59,378 nt of DNA from Curtobacterium flaccumfaciens UCD-AKU. GTDB taxonomy: Bacteria; Actinomycetota; Actinomycetes; Actinomycetales; Microbacteriaceae. The notes under the pieces are model-generated. The model saw only the letters and a list, made by a program, of their open reading frames with translations, ran no database searches and was not told where the DNA came from. Location: assembly GCF_000349565.1 (NCBI RefSeq), contig NZ_KB714628.1:421905-481282 (forward strand), written 5' to 3'. The position numbers and the translations under genes were made by a program. Positions 16,802 through 25,324 of this stretch are shown here, piece after piece (within the stretch, counting starts at the first letter, position 1; each line of letters begins with the position of its first letter).

Positions 16802-18127
16802 ATGACCGCACACATCCCCACCCGAGGAACCGGCGTGCGCCGCGTCCTCCTCGGCGCCGTCGCCGCCCTCGGCGCGGCCGCACTCCTGGCCGGCTGCTCC
16901 TCGTCGTCCGGAGCGTCCGGCTCCGGCGGCGACTACGAAGCCGCGCCGAAGGACACCAAGGCGTCCCTGACCTACGCCGTCTGGGACGAGAACCAGGTGA
17001 AGGCGATCAAGGCCAACCTGAAGGGCTTCAACGAGGAGTACCCGGACATCAAGGTGAGCGTCGACGTCACACCGTTCGCCAACTACTGGACGAAGCTGCA
17101 GACCCAGGGGTCGAGCAACACGCTGCCCGACCTGTTCTGGATGAACGGCCCGAACTTCCAGCTGTACGCGGCCAACGGCAAGCTCGCGCCGATCACCGGC
17201 GAGGTCGAGTCCGGGGACATCGACGCGTCGAAGTACTCGAGCGCCCTCAACGACCTGTACACGTACGACGACACCCAGTACGGCGTGCCGAAGGACTTCG
17301 ACACCATCGGCGTCTGGCTCAACAAGTCGCTGTTCGAGCAGGCCGGCATGGACCTGCCGTCCAAGGACTGGACCTGGGACGACTTTCAGCAGACCGGCGC
17401 CGAGCTGTCCGAGAAGCTCGAGTCGAAGGGCGCCTACGGAGCGGCCGGCGGCATGGACGGCCAGACGACCTACTACAACACGATCCTGCAGGCCGGGGGA
17501 TCGGTCCTGAACGCTGACGGCACCGAGTCCGAGTACGCCACGAAGGCGTCCGAGGACGGCCTGCGGTTCTGGACCGACCTGATCGACTCGGGGGCATCGC
17601 CCTCGATCAAGCAGCTCACCGACACCACGGCCGACCAGTGGTTCACCTCGGGCAAGCTCGCGATGTACCAGGGCGGCAGCTGGTTCCGCTCCGCGCTGAC
17701 CGGCACCGAGCTCGAGAAGGACGTCGTCGCCTACCCGCTGCCGAAGGGCAAGGAGCAGGCGACCGTCATCCACGGCGTCTCGAACGTCGTGTCCGAGGCC
17801 AGCAAGGACAAGGCCGCCGCCCAGGCGCTGCAGGTCTACCTCGCGGGCAAGACGGCCCAGCAGCAGCAGGGCGACATGGGCGCGGTCATCCCGGCGTACG
17901 AGGGCACGCAGGGCACCTTCACGAAGACGATGCCCGACGCCGACCTGCAGGTGTTCCTCGACGCGGTGGACTACGCGAAGCCGCTGCCGGTGTCGAAGAA
18001 CACCGCGGCCTGGAACACCCTCGAGACCACCCTGCTGCCGAGCGCTTTCGACGGGTCGAAGCCCGTCGACCAGGTGGCCGAGGACCTCGCACAGAAGATG
18101 GACGCCGCCCTCGCCAAGGAAGAGTAG
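16802..18127 (+). CDS. Sugar ABC transporter substrate-binding lipoprotein (family 1)
   Basis: The 441-residue protein has an N-terminal signal with a lipobox, LLGAVAALGAAALLAGC, the lipidated cysteine being residue 32, followed by a Ser/Gly-rich linker. The mature part has the solute-binding-protein-1 pattern: GFNEEYPDIKVSVDVTPFANYWTKLQTQ, LPDLFWMNGPNFQLYAANGKLAPI, YGVPKDFDTIGVWLNKSLFEQAG and FTSGKLAMYQGGSWF. It is anchored outside the membrane and delivers a mono- or oligosaccharide to the two permeases encoded next. The ligand is probably an amino sugar by context. GAAAGGA lies 8 nt before the ATG. Confidence 0.95.
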   Translation: MTAHIPTRGTGVRRVLLGAVAALGAAALLAGCSSSSGASGSGGDYEAAPKDTKASLTYAVWDENQVKAIKANLKGFNEEYPDIKVSVDVTPFANYWTKLQTQGSSNTLPDLFWMNGPNFQLYAANGKLAPITGEVESGDIDASKYSSALNDLYTYDDTQYGVPKDFDTIGVWLNKSLFEQAGMDLPSKDWTWDDFQQTGAELSEKLESKGAYGAAGGMDGQTTYYNTILQAGGSVLNADGTESEYATKASEDGLRFWTDLIDSGASPSIKQLTDTTADQWFTSGKLAMYQGGSWFRSALTGTELEKDVVAYPLPKGKEQATVIHGVSNVVSEASKDKAAAQALQVYLAGKTAQQQQGDMGAVIPAYEGTQGTFTKTMPDADLQVFLDAVDYAKPLPVSKNTAAWNTLETTLLPSAFDGSKPVDQVAEDLAQKMDAALAKEE

Positions 18128-18136
18128 GACCCGCGC

Positions 18137-19114
18137 GTGACGATCAACACCGAGCGGCCCCCGGCCGCAGCCGCCCCCGCCCGGACGACACGTTCGTCCG
18201 GGCGGGGTGCCCCGGCTCCGCGAGGCGGCGGCGGCCGAGCACCACGACGGACCGACGGCTGGTGGCCGTGGCTCTTCGTGCTCCCGATGCTCGTCGGCGT
18301 CGGCACCTTCTACATCTGGCCGATCATCCAGACGTTCTGGTACTCGTTCACCAGCTGGGGCGTCTTTGGCGGTGCGACCTTCACCGGCGTCGCGAACTAC
18401 GTCCGGCTCGTCGGTGACCCGCAGCTGTACCAGTCGCTGCTCAACACGGTGATCTACACGGCCGTCGTCCTGGCCGGGATCCCGATCGCGGTGTGGCTGG
18501 CCAGTCTGCTGAACACCCCGGGGCTGCGGTTCGCGCAGTTCTACCGGGTGCTCTTCTTCCTGCCGTACGTCGCCATGCCCGCGGCGATCGCGCTGGTCTG
18601 GCGCATCATGTACAACGGCGACTACGGCATCGTGAACTGGTTCCTCGGGAACGTCGGCATCGACGGCCCGTACTGGATCTCGACGCCCGGCTTCGCGCTG
18701 GTCGCGGTGAGCCTGGTCGGCCTCTGGTCGTCCCTCGGCTTCTCGATGATCATCCTCGGCGCCGGGCTCAAGGACATCCCGCCGGAGCTCTACGAGGCCG
18801 CCGAACTCGACGGCGCGAGCCGGTGGCGGCAGTTCCGCTCGGTGACCGTGCCGTTGCTCAGTCCGAGCATCTTCTTCGTGGTGATCGTGACGACGATCTC
18901 GAGCTTCCAGCTGTTCGACCTGCTGTACGCGATCCTCGGCAGCACCAACCCGGTGATCCCGAAGACGATGTCGCTCGTCTTCTACTTCTACAACGCCGGG
19001 TTCATCGACAACGACAAGGGCTTCGCGGCTGCGATCGCGATGGTGATCTTCCTGCTCATCGGCATCGTCACGCTCGTGCAGTTCCGCGTCCAACGGAAGT
19101 GGGTGCAGGGATGA
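18137..19114 (+). CDS. Sugar ABC transporter permease (MalF type)
   Basis: The 325-residue protein has a long Pro/Arg/Gly-rich cytosolic N-terminus (about residues 1-40) followed by six predicted membrane helices. The EAA loop that docks the ATPase reads IPPELYEAAELDGASRWRQFRSVTVPLLSPS (about 214-244). It starts with GTG, 9 nt after the binding-protein stop, and overlaps the second permease gene by 4 nt. Confidence 0.94.
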   Translation: MTINTERPPAAAAPARTTRSSGRGAPAPRGGGGRAPRRTDGWWPWLFVLPMLVGVGTFYIWPIIQTFWYSFTSWGVFGGATFTGVANYVRLVGDPQLYQSLLNTVIYTAVVLAGIPIAVWLASLLNTPGLRFAQFYRVLFFLPYVAMPAAIALVWRIMYNGDYGIVNWFLGNVGIDGPYWISTPGFALVAVSLVGLWSSLGFSMIILGAGLKDIPPELYEAAELDGASRWRQFRSVTVPLLSPSIFFVVIVTTISSFQLFDLLYAILGSTNPVIPKTMSLVFYFYNAGFIDNDKGFAAAIAMVIFLLIGIVTLVQFRVQRKWVQG

Positions 19115-19971
19115 CCGCCACCGTCACACCACCCCGGGCAGCACGCCGGCCCGGCCGTCGAGGCGGCAGCCACTGGTGGATCCACGTCGTGCTGGGCATC
19201 GGCGGCTTCGCGATGGCGTTCCCGTTCCTGTGGCAGATCATCATGTCGCTGTCGACGAACGCGCAGGTGCAGTCCGTCACGCCGGTCTTCTGGCCGGGGG
19301 AGCTGCAGTGGCAGAACTACGCGCAGGTCTTCGAACGCCTGCCGTTCCTCAGCCAGCTCGGCACGTCGGTGTCCGTCACGATCATCCGCACGATCGCGCA
19401 GATCGTCCTGTGCACGCTCGCCGGGTACGCCTTCGCCCGGATGCGGTTCCGCGGCCGGGCGGCGCTGCTCGCGATCGTGCTCTCGATCCTGCTCGTGCCC
19501 TCGCAGGTCTACCTGATCTCGCAGTACCAGATCGTGCAGGGCCTCGGCTGGCTCGACACCCTGATGGGGATCGTCGCACCCGGGCTGTTCAGCGCCTTCG
19601 GCACGTTCCTGATGCGGACCGCGTTCCTGAACATGCCGCCCGAGCTCGAAGAGGCCGCGCGGATGGACGGCGCGAACCCGTTCCAGACGTTCTGGCGGAT
19701 CATGCTGCCCCTGGCCCGTCCGTCGATCAGCGTGCTCGCGATCACGACCGTGCTGTGGTCGTGGAACGAGCTGCTCTGGCCGCTCGTGGTCTCCACCCGC
19801 GCCGAGGACATGCCGCTCGCCGCCGGCCTCGCGACGCTGTCGAGCGACCGCACGATCGACTACCCGGTGCTGATGGCCGCGAGCCTGATGGCGATGGCGC
19901 CGGTGCTCATCATGTTCGTCGTGCTGCAGCGTCGGGTGATGGACGGGCTCGCGTCGTCCGGTCTGAAGTGA
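19111..19971 (+). CDS. Sugar ABC transporter permease (MalG type)
   Basis: The 286-residue protein has six membrane helices and an EAA loop, MPPELEEAARMDGANPFQTFWRIMLPLARPS (about residues 175-205). It pairs with the MalF-type permease. No ATP-binding gene is present in the operon. As in many actinobacteria, a shared MsiK-type ATPase elsewhere in the chromosome probably energises it. Its stop overlaps the GTG of the acyltransferase gene (GTGA), so the latter is translationally coupled. Confidence 0.94.
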   Translation: MTATVTPPRAARRPGRRGGSHWWIHVVLGIGGFAMAFPFLWQIIMSLSTNAQVQSVTPVFWPGELQWQNYAQVFERLPFLSQLGTSVSVTIIRTIAQIVLCTLAGYAFARMRFRGRAALLAIVLSILLVPSQVYLISQYQIVQGLGWLDTLMGIVAPGLFSAFGTFLMRTAFLNMPPELEEAARMDGANPFQTFWRIMLPLARPSISVLAITTVLWSWNELLWPLVVSTRAEDMPLAAGLATLSSDRTIDYPVLMAASLMAMAPVLIMFVVLQRRVMDGLASSGLK

Positions 19972-20741
19972 CCACCGCGACCCCCTGCCTGGAGGCCCGT
20001 CCCGCGTCCGTCGCGGTCCTCGCCGCCGCCGTGGGGTCACCGGACGACTCCGCGACGGTGGCGGCCGCAGTGGCCGCCACCGTCGCCGACGCCGGACCCG
20101 CGGAGCGGGACGCACTGCTGGTGGCGGCGCTCCGCGCCGCGGTGCCGCACGCCGCCGTCGCGCTCACGGAGCGGGGCCTCCCGCGCGCGCTCGCCGCGGC
20201 CTCCGTCGCCGACGTCGACCGCAAGCTCGCGCGCTACGGGCCGCACGGCACCGGGGTGGAGTGGCTCGTCGCCGTGGTGACCGGGCGCGTGGTGGCCGTG
20301 GGGCGCCTCCAGTTCGAACTCGGCGACCACCTGGCGGACGGCACGCCGGCCTGGGGTGTGCACGTGCCGGAGACGGGGCCGCTCGACCCGGCGGCCTGCG
20401 ACCGCTCGTTCGCCGGCGCACCCGAGGTCCTGCGCGGCTTCGCGGGGCACCTCGCTGCGGACCGGTGGCAGTGCCGCTCCTGGATGCTCGACCCGGGGCT
20501 GCCCGCCGTGCTCGGTCCCGATGCCAACCTCGTGCGGTTCGCCCGGCGCTTCAGACTCGTCCCGCCGGGGGAGCACGATGCGACCGAGGGCGACGCCAGC
20601 GTCGCGAAGTTCGTCTTCGGGGTGCCGCTGGCGACCGCTCGGTCCGCGGCGCCGTCCGGTCGGTTGCGTGCGGCCGTGCTCGACCGGTGGGCTCGCGGTG
20701 GGCACTGGACCGAGCGGACCGGAACGGCGCCGGTCGCGTGA
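19968..20741 (+). CDS. Acyltransferase-domain protein with GNAT-like C-terminal domain
   Basis: The 257-residue protein matches the GNAT-like C-terminal family: GRLQFELGDHLADGTPAWGVHVPETGPLDPAACDRSFAGA, CRSWMLDPGLPAVLGPDANLVRFARRF. The typical features are the HVPETGPLDP and CRSWMLDP blocks. The N-terminal 100 residues correspond to the short helical domain usually found with it. The family's chemistry is not well established. Coupling by a 4-nt overlap to the sugar permease suggests it modifies an imported sugar or its product. The N-terminus is Ala-rich and low in complexity. Confidence 0.8.
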   Translation: MTTATPCLEARPASVAVLAAAVGSPDDSATVAAAVAATVADAGPAERDALLVAALRAAVPHAAVALTERGLPRALAAASVADVDRKLARYGPHGTGVEWLVAVVTGRVVAVGRLQFELGDHLADGTPAWGVHVPETGPLDPAACDRSFAGAPEVLRGFAGHLAADRWQCRSWMLDPGLPAVLGPDANLVRFARRFRLVPPGEHDATEGDASVAKFVFGVPLATARSAAPSGRLRAAVLDRWARGGHWTERTGTAPVA

Positions 20742-20762
20742 CCGTCCGCAGCCGCGGCCGCG

Positions 20763-20768
20763 TACCGT
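20763..20768 (+). promoter_or_regulatory. -10 element (leaderless) of small acidic gene
   Basis: TACCGT lies 7 nt before the ATG at 20776. Confidence 0.55.
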
Positions 20769-20775
20769 GCACGGC

Positions 20776-20970
20776 ATGACGAAGCCCGACCACGACCACC
20801 TCGACGACGGCGTCGACATGACGTTCGAGGAACGCCGACAGGACACGTTCCGTCGCATGTCCGGATCCGACGAGCACGACGCCGATCCGCGGGTCGAGGT
20901 CTCCCGTGCCGAGGACGGCGACGTCCGCATCGACGTCGCCGACACCGCGGCGGTCCGACCCGGCGAGTGA
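20776..20970 (+). CDS. Small acidic hypothetical protein
   Basis: The 64-residue protein is rich in Asp/Glu, with a short basic stretch FEERRQDTFRRM, and no hydrophobic segment, so it is probably soluble and largely unstructured. I recognise no family. The leaderless -10 and normal codon bias support it as a real gene. Confidence 0.65.
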   Translation: MTKPDHDHLDDGVDMTFEERRQDTFRRMSGSDEHDADPRVEVSRAEDGDVRIDVADTAAVRPGE

Positions 20971-21024
20971 CGCCCGTTCCGGCCCTGGTCCGCCGGGGTC
21001 GGTGGGGCACGGCATGATCGTGTC

Positions 21025-22710
21025 GTGCACCTCGTCCTCCGCCGCGTCGACGGCGGCGTCCTCGCGACGCCCCTGACCGACGCGGGGACCGCCGGGGGTG
21101 CGCCGGTCCGCCTGGACGAGCCGGGCCTCCCGGCCTTCGTCGCGGCCCACGGCGCACCGGGCGTGCGCTGGGTGTGGGACGACACCGCGCGCTGGTACCC
21201 GGCCGTGCTCGCCGCTGGCGGTCGGGTCGGTCGCTGCGTCGACCTGCGCCTCGGTCGTCGGGTGCTGCGCGCGGCGCTCGCTGCACGAGGATCCGCGCTC
21301 GCCGCTGCGCCGGCCGACGGCCTGGACGCCCCGGTCGCCGAAGCCCGCGTGGTCCGCCCGACGCAGGCCCAGCTCTTCGACGACGCGTTGTTCACCGCCG
21401 CCGTGCCCGACGACGAGGTCGACCCGGTGGCAGAGTTCCGCGCGCAGCTCGCCGCCGTTGCGGGGTCGAGCGCGCCCGGCGCCCTGCGCCTGCTGCTCAC
21501 CGCGGAGTCAGCCGGTGCGCTCGTGGCGGCCGAGATGCTGCACGCCGGGCTGCCGTGGCGCGCCGACGTGCACGAGCGCCTGCTCGAGGACGCCCTCGGG
21601 CCGCGCGTGCCCTACGGCGTGCGGCCGCGACGGCTCGAGGAGATCGCCGCCGTCGTGCGAGAACGCCTCGACGACCCCGGTCTCAACCCGGACTCGCCCG
21701 CCGACGTGCTGAAGGCGCTCCGCCGCGTCGGCCTGATGGTCACCAGTACCCGGAAGTGGGAGCTGCAGGAGATCGAGCACCCCGTCATCGAGCCGCTGCT
21801 CGAGTACAAGCGCCTGGCGCGACTGCTCACCGCCAACGGCTGGACGTGGCTCGACGACTGGATCCGCGACGGACGGTTCCACCCGAAGTACGTCGTCGGC
21901 GGTGTCGTCACCGGTCGTTGGGCGGCCGACGGCGGGGGAGCGATGCAGCTGCCGAAGGGCATCCGCGGGGCCGTCATCGCCGACCCCGGGTGGAAGCTCG
22001 TCGTGGCCGACGCCGCACAGCTGGAGCCCCGGGTGCTCGCCGCGATGTCCGGCGACCGGGCGATGGCCGCGGCCGGCGACGGACGCGACCTGTACGACGG
22101 CGTGGTGGCCTCGGGCGCGGTCGAGACCCGGCAGCAGGCCAAGGTGGCGATGCTCGGCGCGATGTACGGGGCGACCCAGGGCGAGGGCGGTCGGCTCGTG
22201 CCGCGCCTGGTCCGGGCGTTCCCGCAGGCGCTCGACATGGTGGAGCGCGCGGCCCGTGCGGGGGAGCGCGGCGAACCGGTGACGACGCTGCTCGGGCGGA
22301 CGTCACCGGTGCCCGAGGACTCGTGGTTCGAGGCCCGGAACCAGGCCTACACGGTCGAGGGGACCCCGGCCATGCAGCGTGCCGTCGAGTCCCGCGCCCG
22401 GAGCTGGGGGCGGTTCACCCGGAACTTCGTGGTGCAGGGGACCGCGGCGGAGTGGGCGCTCGCGTGGATGGGGTCCCTGCGATCGCGGCTCCTCGCGCGG
22501 TTCCCCGGTGACGTGACGGACGGGCCGCACCTGGTGTTCTTCGTGCACGACGAGATCGTGGTGCACGCCCCGGCGGAGCATGCGGACTGGGTGGCACAGC
22601 AGATCCGGGAGGCCGCCGTCGACGCCGGACGGCTGCTGTTCCAGGACTTCCCGGTGACGTTCCCGCTGTCGGTCGCGGTGGTGGGGGCGTACTCGGAGGC
22701 GAAGGACTGA
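21025..22710 (+). CDS. Family A DNA polymerase paralogue (bifunctional 3'-5' exonuclease/polymerase)
   Basis: The 561-residue protein keeps the polymerase core of DNA polymerase I but no 5' nuclease. Motif A is VVADAAQLEPRVLAAMSGD, keeping the catalytic Asp and the Q-x-E-x-R pattern. Motif B is RQQAKVAMLGAMYGATQGEGG, helix O with Arg, Lys and the YG pair but Leu where Phe is common. Motif C is VFFVHDEIVVHAP with the second catalytic Asp. The N-terminal 190 residues occupy the exonuclease position but I see no clear DEDD motifs. It is about 560 residues against about 900 for PolA, so it is an accessory polymerase. The GTG start at 21025 has no good ribosome site. Confidence 0.85.
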   Translation: MHLVLRRVDGGVLATPLTDAGTAGGAPVRLDEPGLPAFVAAHGAPGVRWVWDDTARWYPAVLAAGGRVGRCVDLRLGRRVLRAALAARGSALAAAPADGLDAPVAEARVVRPTQAQLFDDALFTAAVPDDEVDPVAEFRAQLAAVAGSSAPGALRLLLTAESAGALVAAEMLHAGLPWRADVHERLLEDALGPRVPYGVRPRRLEEIAAVVRERLDDPGLNPDSPADVLKALRRVGLMVTSTRKWELQEIEHPVIEPLLEYKRLARLLTANGWTWLDDWIRDGRFHPKYVVGGVVTGRWAADGGGAMQLPKGIRGAVIADPGWKLVVADAAQLEPRVLAAMSGDRAMAAAGDGRDLYDGVVASGAVETRQQAKVAMLGAMYGATQGEGGRLVPRLVRAFPQALDMVERAARAGERGEPVTTLLGRTSPVPEDSWFEARNQAYTVEGTPAMQRAVESRARSWGRFTRNFVVQGTAAEWALAWMGSLRSRLLARFPGDVTDGPHLVFFVHDEIVVHAPAEHADWVAQQIREAAVDAGRLLFQDFPVTFPLSVAVVGAYSEAKD

Positions 22711-22714
22711 CGCT

Positions 22715-22732
22715 GCCGGGACGGCTCCCGGC
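22715..22732 (+). terminator. Short hairpin after polymerase gene
   Basis: Arms GCCGGGA and TCCCGGC with a 4-nt loop begin 4 nt after the stop. No U-tract follows. Confidence 0.45.
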
Positions 22733-22753
22733 GGCTTCGGGCAGGGTGGACGG

Positions 22754-23572
22754 ATGCACACCGAACGCGGGGACGCCGCCGACCGCACCGTCGGCGAAGT
22801 CGACCTGACCCGCTGGCGCTCCCGGGTCGGCCGCGGTGTCGCCGGTGCGTGGACCGCACTCGGCAAGCGCTTCGGTGCCATGCCCGTGCTGCTGCTGACC
22901 CTCGCCGTGGGTCTCGGTGTCGCCGTCCTCGCCACGTGGATCGCCTCCGAGGTCTACGACGCCGTCCGTGAAGCCGACGACGTCGCGGTGCTCGACCGGC
23001 CCGTCCTCGACTGGGCCCTCACGCTCCGATCACCAACGGCCGACACGGTCGTCACCTGGTGGACCGACATCGCGGGCACGATCGGGATGCCGATCGTCGC
23101 GCTCGGGTTCCTGGTCGGCTTCACGATCCAGCGCCGTGCGTGGACGCCACTGGTGCTCCTCGTCGCCGCGAGCGGTGGTTCGCTGCTCATGACGATCGCG
23201 GGCAAGGACCTGATCGGTCGGGCGCGTCCGCCGCTGTCCGACGCGGTGCCGCCGTACGAGACGTCGCCGTCGTTCCCGTCGGGGCACACGCTCAACTCCA
23301 CGGTGATCGTGGGCACCATCGTGTACCTGCTGCTCCTGCGGCAGTCGCGCGTCGTCACCCGGGTGCTGACGATCGTCGTGGGCACCCTCTTCGTGCTGTC
23401 GGTCGGTGCGTCGCGCGTGTTCCTTGGGCACCACTGGCTCACCGACGTGCTGGCGGCGTGGGCGCTCGGGCTGGCGTGGCTCGCGCTCGTGATCACGGCG
23501 CACCGGCTGTACCTGACGGCGATCCACCACGGTGCCGAGCCCGCGCCGGACGTCGACCGCGTCATCCACTGA
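22754..23572 (+). CDS. PAP2 superfamily membrane phosphatase
   Basis: The 272-residue membrane protein carries the three PAP2 phosphatase motifs: KDLIGRARP (KxxxxxxRP), PSFPSGHTLNS (PSGH) and SRVFLGHHWLTD (SRxxxxxHxxxD). These sit among five or six hydrophobic helices beginning at about residue 40. Such enzymes dephosphorylate lipid phosphates such as undecaprenyl pyrophosphate or phosphatidate on the outer face. The ATG is preceded by CAGGGT at 22742-22747, a one-base variant of the leaderless -10. The stop codon is the first part of a hairpin (23570-23618). Confidence 0.92.
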   Translation: MHTERGDAADRTVGEVDLTRWRSRVGRGVAGAWTALGKRFGAMPVLLLTLAVGLGVAVLATWIASEVYDAVREADDVAVLDRPVLDWALTLRSPTADTVVTWWTDIAGTIGMPIVALGFLVGFTIQRRAWTPLVLLVAASGGSLLMTIAGKDLIGRARPPLSDAVPPYETSPSFPSGHTLNSTVIVGTIVYLLLLRQSRVVTRVLTIVVGTLFVLSVGASRVFLGHHWLTDVLAAWALGLAWLALVITAHRLYLTAIHHGAEPAPDVDRVIH

Positions 23573-23618
23573 GCAGAAGAAGTCGGGTGGCCGAGAGCGA
23601 CCCGACATCTTCTGCTCA
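23570..23618. terminator. Hairpin repeat, family B (copy 1)
   Basis: Arms of 19 nt, starting TGAGCAGAAGA, pair with one mismatch across an 11-nt loop, and the left arm begins with the PAP2 stop codon. The same arm sequence forms another hairpin at 45488-45540, so this is a dispersed repeat probably serving as a terminator. Confidence 0.7.
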
Positions 23619-23678
23619 CTCGACGGCCGCCCGGGCCGCGCCGCCGCGCTCCGGCAGAGCGCCGTCAGCCGCGACCGG

Positions 23679-23684
23679 TAGGTT
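23679..23684 (+). promoter_or_regulatory. -10 element (leaderless) of Ser/Thr kinase gene
   Basis: TAGGTT lies 7 nt before the ATG at 23692, which rejects longer in-frame extensions upstream. Confidence 0.6.
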
Positions 23685-23691
23685 GCCGGGC

Positions 23692-25278
23692 ATGGAAGAA
23701 CGGGTCTTCGGCGGCAGGTACCGCGTCACGGGCACGCTCGGACACGGTGGCATGGCGTCCGTGTACCGGGCGGTCGACGAGCAACTCGGTCGCGAGGTCG
23801 CGGTCAAGGTGTTCCGCATCGGCCCCGTCGACCGCGGTGAGCGCGCCCGCGCCGAGGCGGAGATCCAGACCCTCGCGACGCTCCGTGCCCCCGAGCTCGT
23901 CACGCTCTACGACGCCGCCCTCGACGACGTCGACGGCGACTCGTACCTCGTCATGGAACTCGTGCCGGGCAGCGACCTGGCGACGCGTCTGCGCGAGGGG
24001 CCGCTCGGCCCCGCGACCGCCGCCCGCCTGGGTGCGCAGGTCGCCGACGGCCTGGCTGCCGTGCACGCGCAGGGGATCGTCCACCGTGACGTGAAGCCCG
24101 CGAACGTGCTGCTCGAGAGCGACGGCCGGCACGTCAAGCTCGCCGACTTCGGGATCGCCCTGCTCCGCGACGCCTCGCGCGTGACGGGGACGGGCACCGT
24201 GATGGGCACGGCCGCGTACCTGGCACCGGAGCAGGTCCTGGCGCAGGAGATCACCGGCAAGGCCGACGTCTACTCGCTCGGACTCGTGCTGCTCGAGTGC
24301 CTGACCGGCCGCCAGCCGTTCCCGGGCAGCGCCGTCGAGTCCGCCACCGCCCGGCTCACCCGCTCACCCGAGATCGACCGACAGCTGCCGACGGCCTGGC
24401 GGACCCTCCTGCACGTGATGACGGCGCAGGACCCGGCGGAGCGCCCGACCGCCGCCGAGGCAGCCGAGCGCCTGCGTGCCCTGGGCCGCGACGAGCCCAC
24501 CAACGCCACGCAGCTCCTGCCCGGTGCGCCCGGTGCGGTGACGGCCGCGGCCGCCGGCGCGGCTGGTGCCGCAGTCGGCGCCGCCGCAGCGGCGAACGCC
24601 GACGACCGGACGCGGGCGATGCCGGCGAGCGAACTACCGAACGGTGGCGCGCAGCCGGGTGACGACGCCACGCGCGTCCTCGACACCCACCGTCCGAACG
24701 CCGCTGACGACGTCTCGACGACCGTCCTCGGCGCCCAGGCGAACGGCCGCGGTGCATCGGGCCCGAGCGGGCCGACCCCGCCGCCGGTCGCGCCCCGCCC
24801 GGTCCGGGGCGACCAGCCGGAGGACCAGCCGGCGAAGAAGAAGCGCGGGCCCCTCATCGCCGCGATCATCGTGATCGTCCTGGTGCTCATCGGCATCGGT
24901 GTGGCCGTGTTCGCCCTGAACGGTGACGGTGACGGCACGCCGGCTCCGACGGACACCACCTCGACGGCTCCGACGGAGCAGCAACCGACCGAGGACCCGG
25001 GGCAGGAACAGCAGCCGAGCGAGCCGGCGGAGCAGCAGCCGTCCCAGGAGCAGCAGCCGTCGCAGCCGGCCGAGGAGCCCAGCGAGCAGCCGAGCGAACC
25101 GACCGAGCCGGAGCAGCCCACGCAGGACCCGCCCGTCGGCCCGGAGCCGAGCACCCCCGCCTCGAACCCGGTGCAGGCGCCCCAGGACGGCACCGGCGCG
25201 GTCGACACCTCGTCGGACAAGGGCCCCGGTGCCGGCCCCGGCAAGTCCGGCAGCGCCCCCGGGCAGAACAAGGACTGA
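23692..25278 (+). CDS. Transmembrane Ser/Thr protein kinase, PknB-like without PASTA domains
   Basis: The 528-residue protein begins with a eukaryotic-type kinase domain (about residues 10-265): Gly loop LGHGGMASVY, ATP Lys 39 in VAVKVF, catalytic loop HRDVKPANVLL, DFGIA, and activation segment GTAAYLAPEQ with GTGTVMGT Thr sites upstream. An Ala-rich linker follows, with likely phospho-Thr sites (NATQLLPG, DDATRVLD, STTVLG). A single membrane helix lies at about 386-409. The outer segment of about 115 residues is low-complexity Gln/Glu/Pro/Ser. No PASTA, NHL or sensor fold is visible outside. It is monocistronic. Confidence 0.93.
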   Translation: MEERVFGGRYRVTGTLGHGGMASVYRAVDEQLGREVAVKVFRIGPVDRGERARAEAEIQTLATLRAPELVTLYDAALDDVDGDSYLVMELVPGSDLATRLREGPLGPATAARLGAQVADGLAAVHAQGIVHRDVKPANVLLESDGRHVKLADFGIALLRDASRVTGTGTVMGTAAYLAPEQVLAQEITGKADVYSLGLVLLECLTGRQPFPGSAVESATARLTRSPEIDRQLPTAWRTLLHVMTAQDPAERPTAAEAAERLRALGRDEPTNATQLLPGAPGAVTAAAAGAAGAAVGAAAAANADDRTRAMPASELPNGGAQPGDDATRVLDTHRPNAADDVSTTVLGAQANGRGASGPSGPTPPPVAPRPVRGDQPEDQPAKKKRGPLIAAIIVIVLVLIGIGVAVFALNGDGDGTPAPTDTTSTAPTEQQPTEDPGQEQQPSEPAEQQPSQEQQPSQPAEEPSEQPSEPTEPEQPTQDPPVGPEPSTPASNPVQAPQDGTGAVDTSSDKGPGAGPGKSGSAPGQNKD

Positions 25279-25312
25279 CACGCCGGGGTTTTCGTCCAGT
25301 TCCTGGAGCAAA

Positions 25313-25318
25313 TAGGCT
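25313..25318 (+). promoter_or_regulatory. -10 element (leaderless) of GH92 gene
   Basis: TAGGCT ends 6 nt before the GTG at 25325. Confidence 0.6.
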
Positions 25319-25324
25319 CGCACG

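Noticed and set aside
16388..19093. A 901-codon minus-strand open frame opposite the sugar transporter genes
   Set aside because: Antisense shadow; the opposite strand encodes a well-motifed binding protein and permeases.
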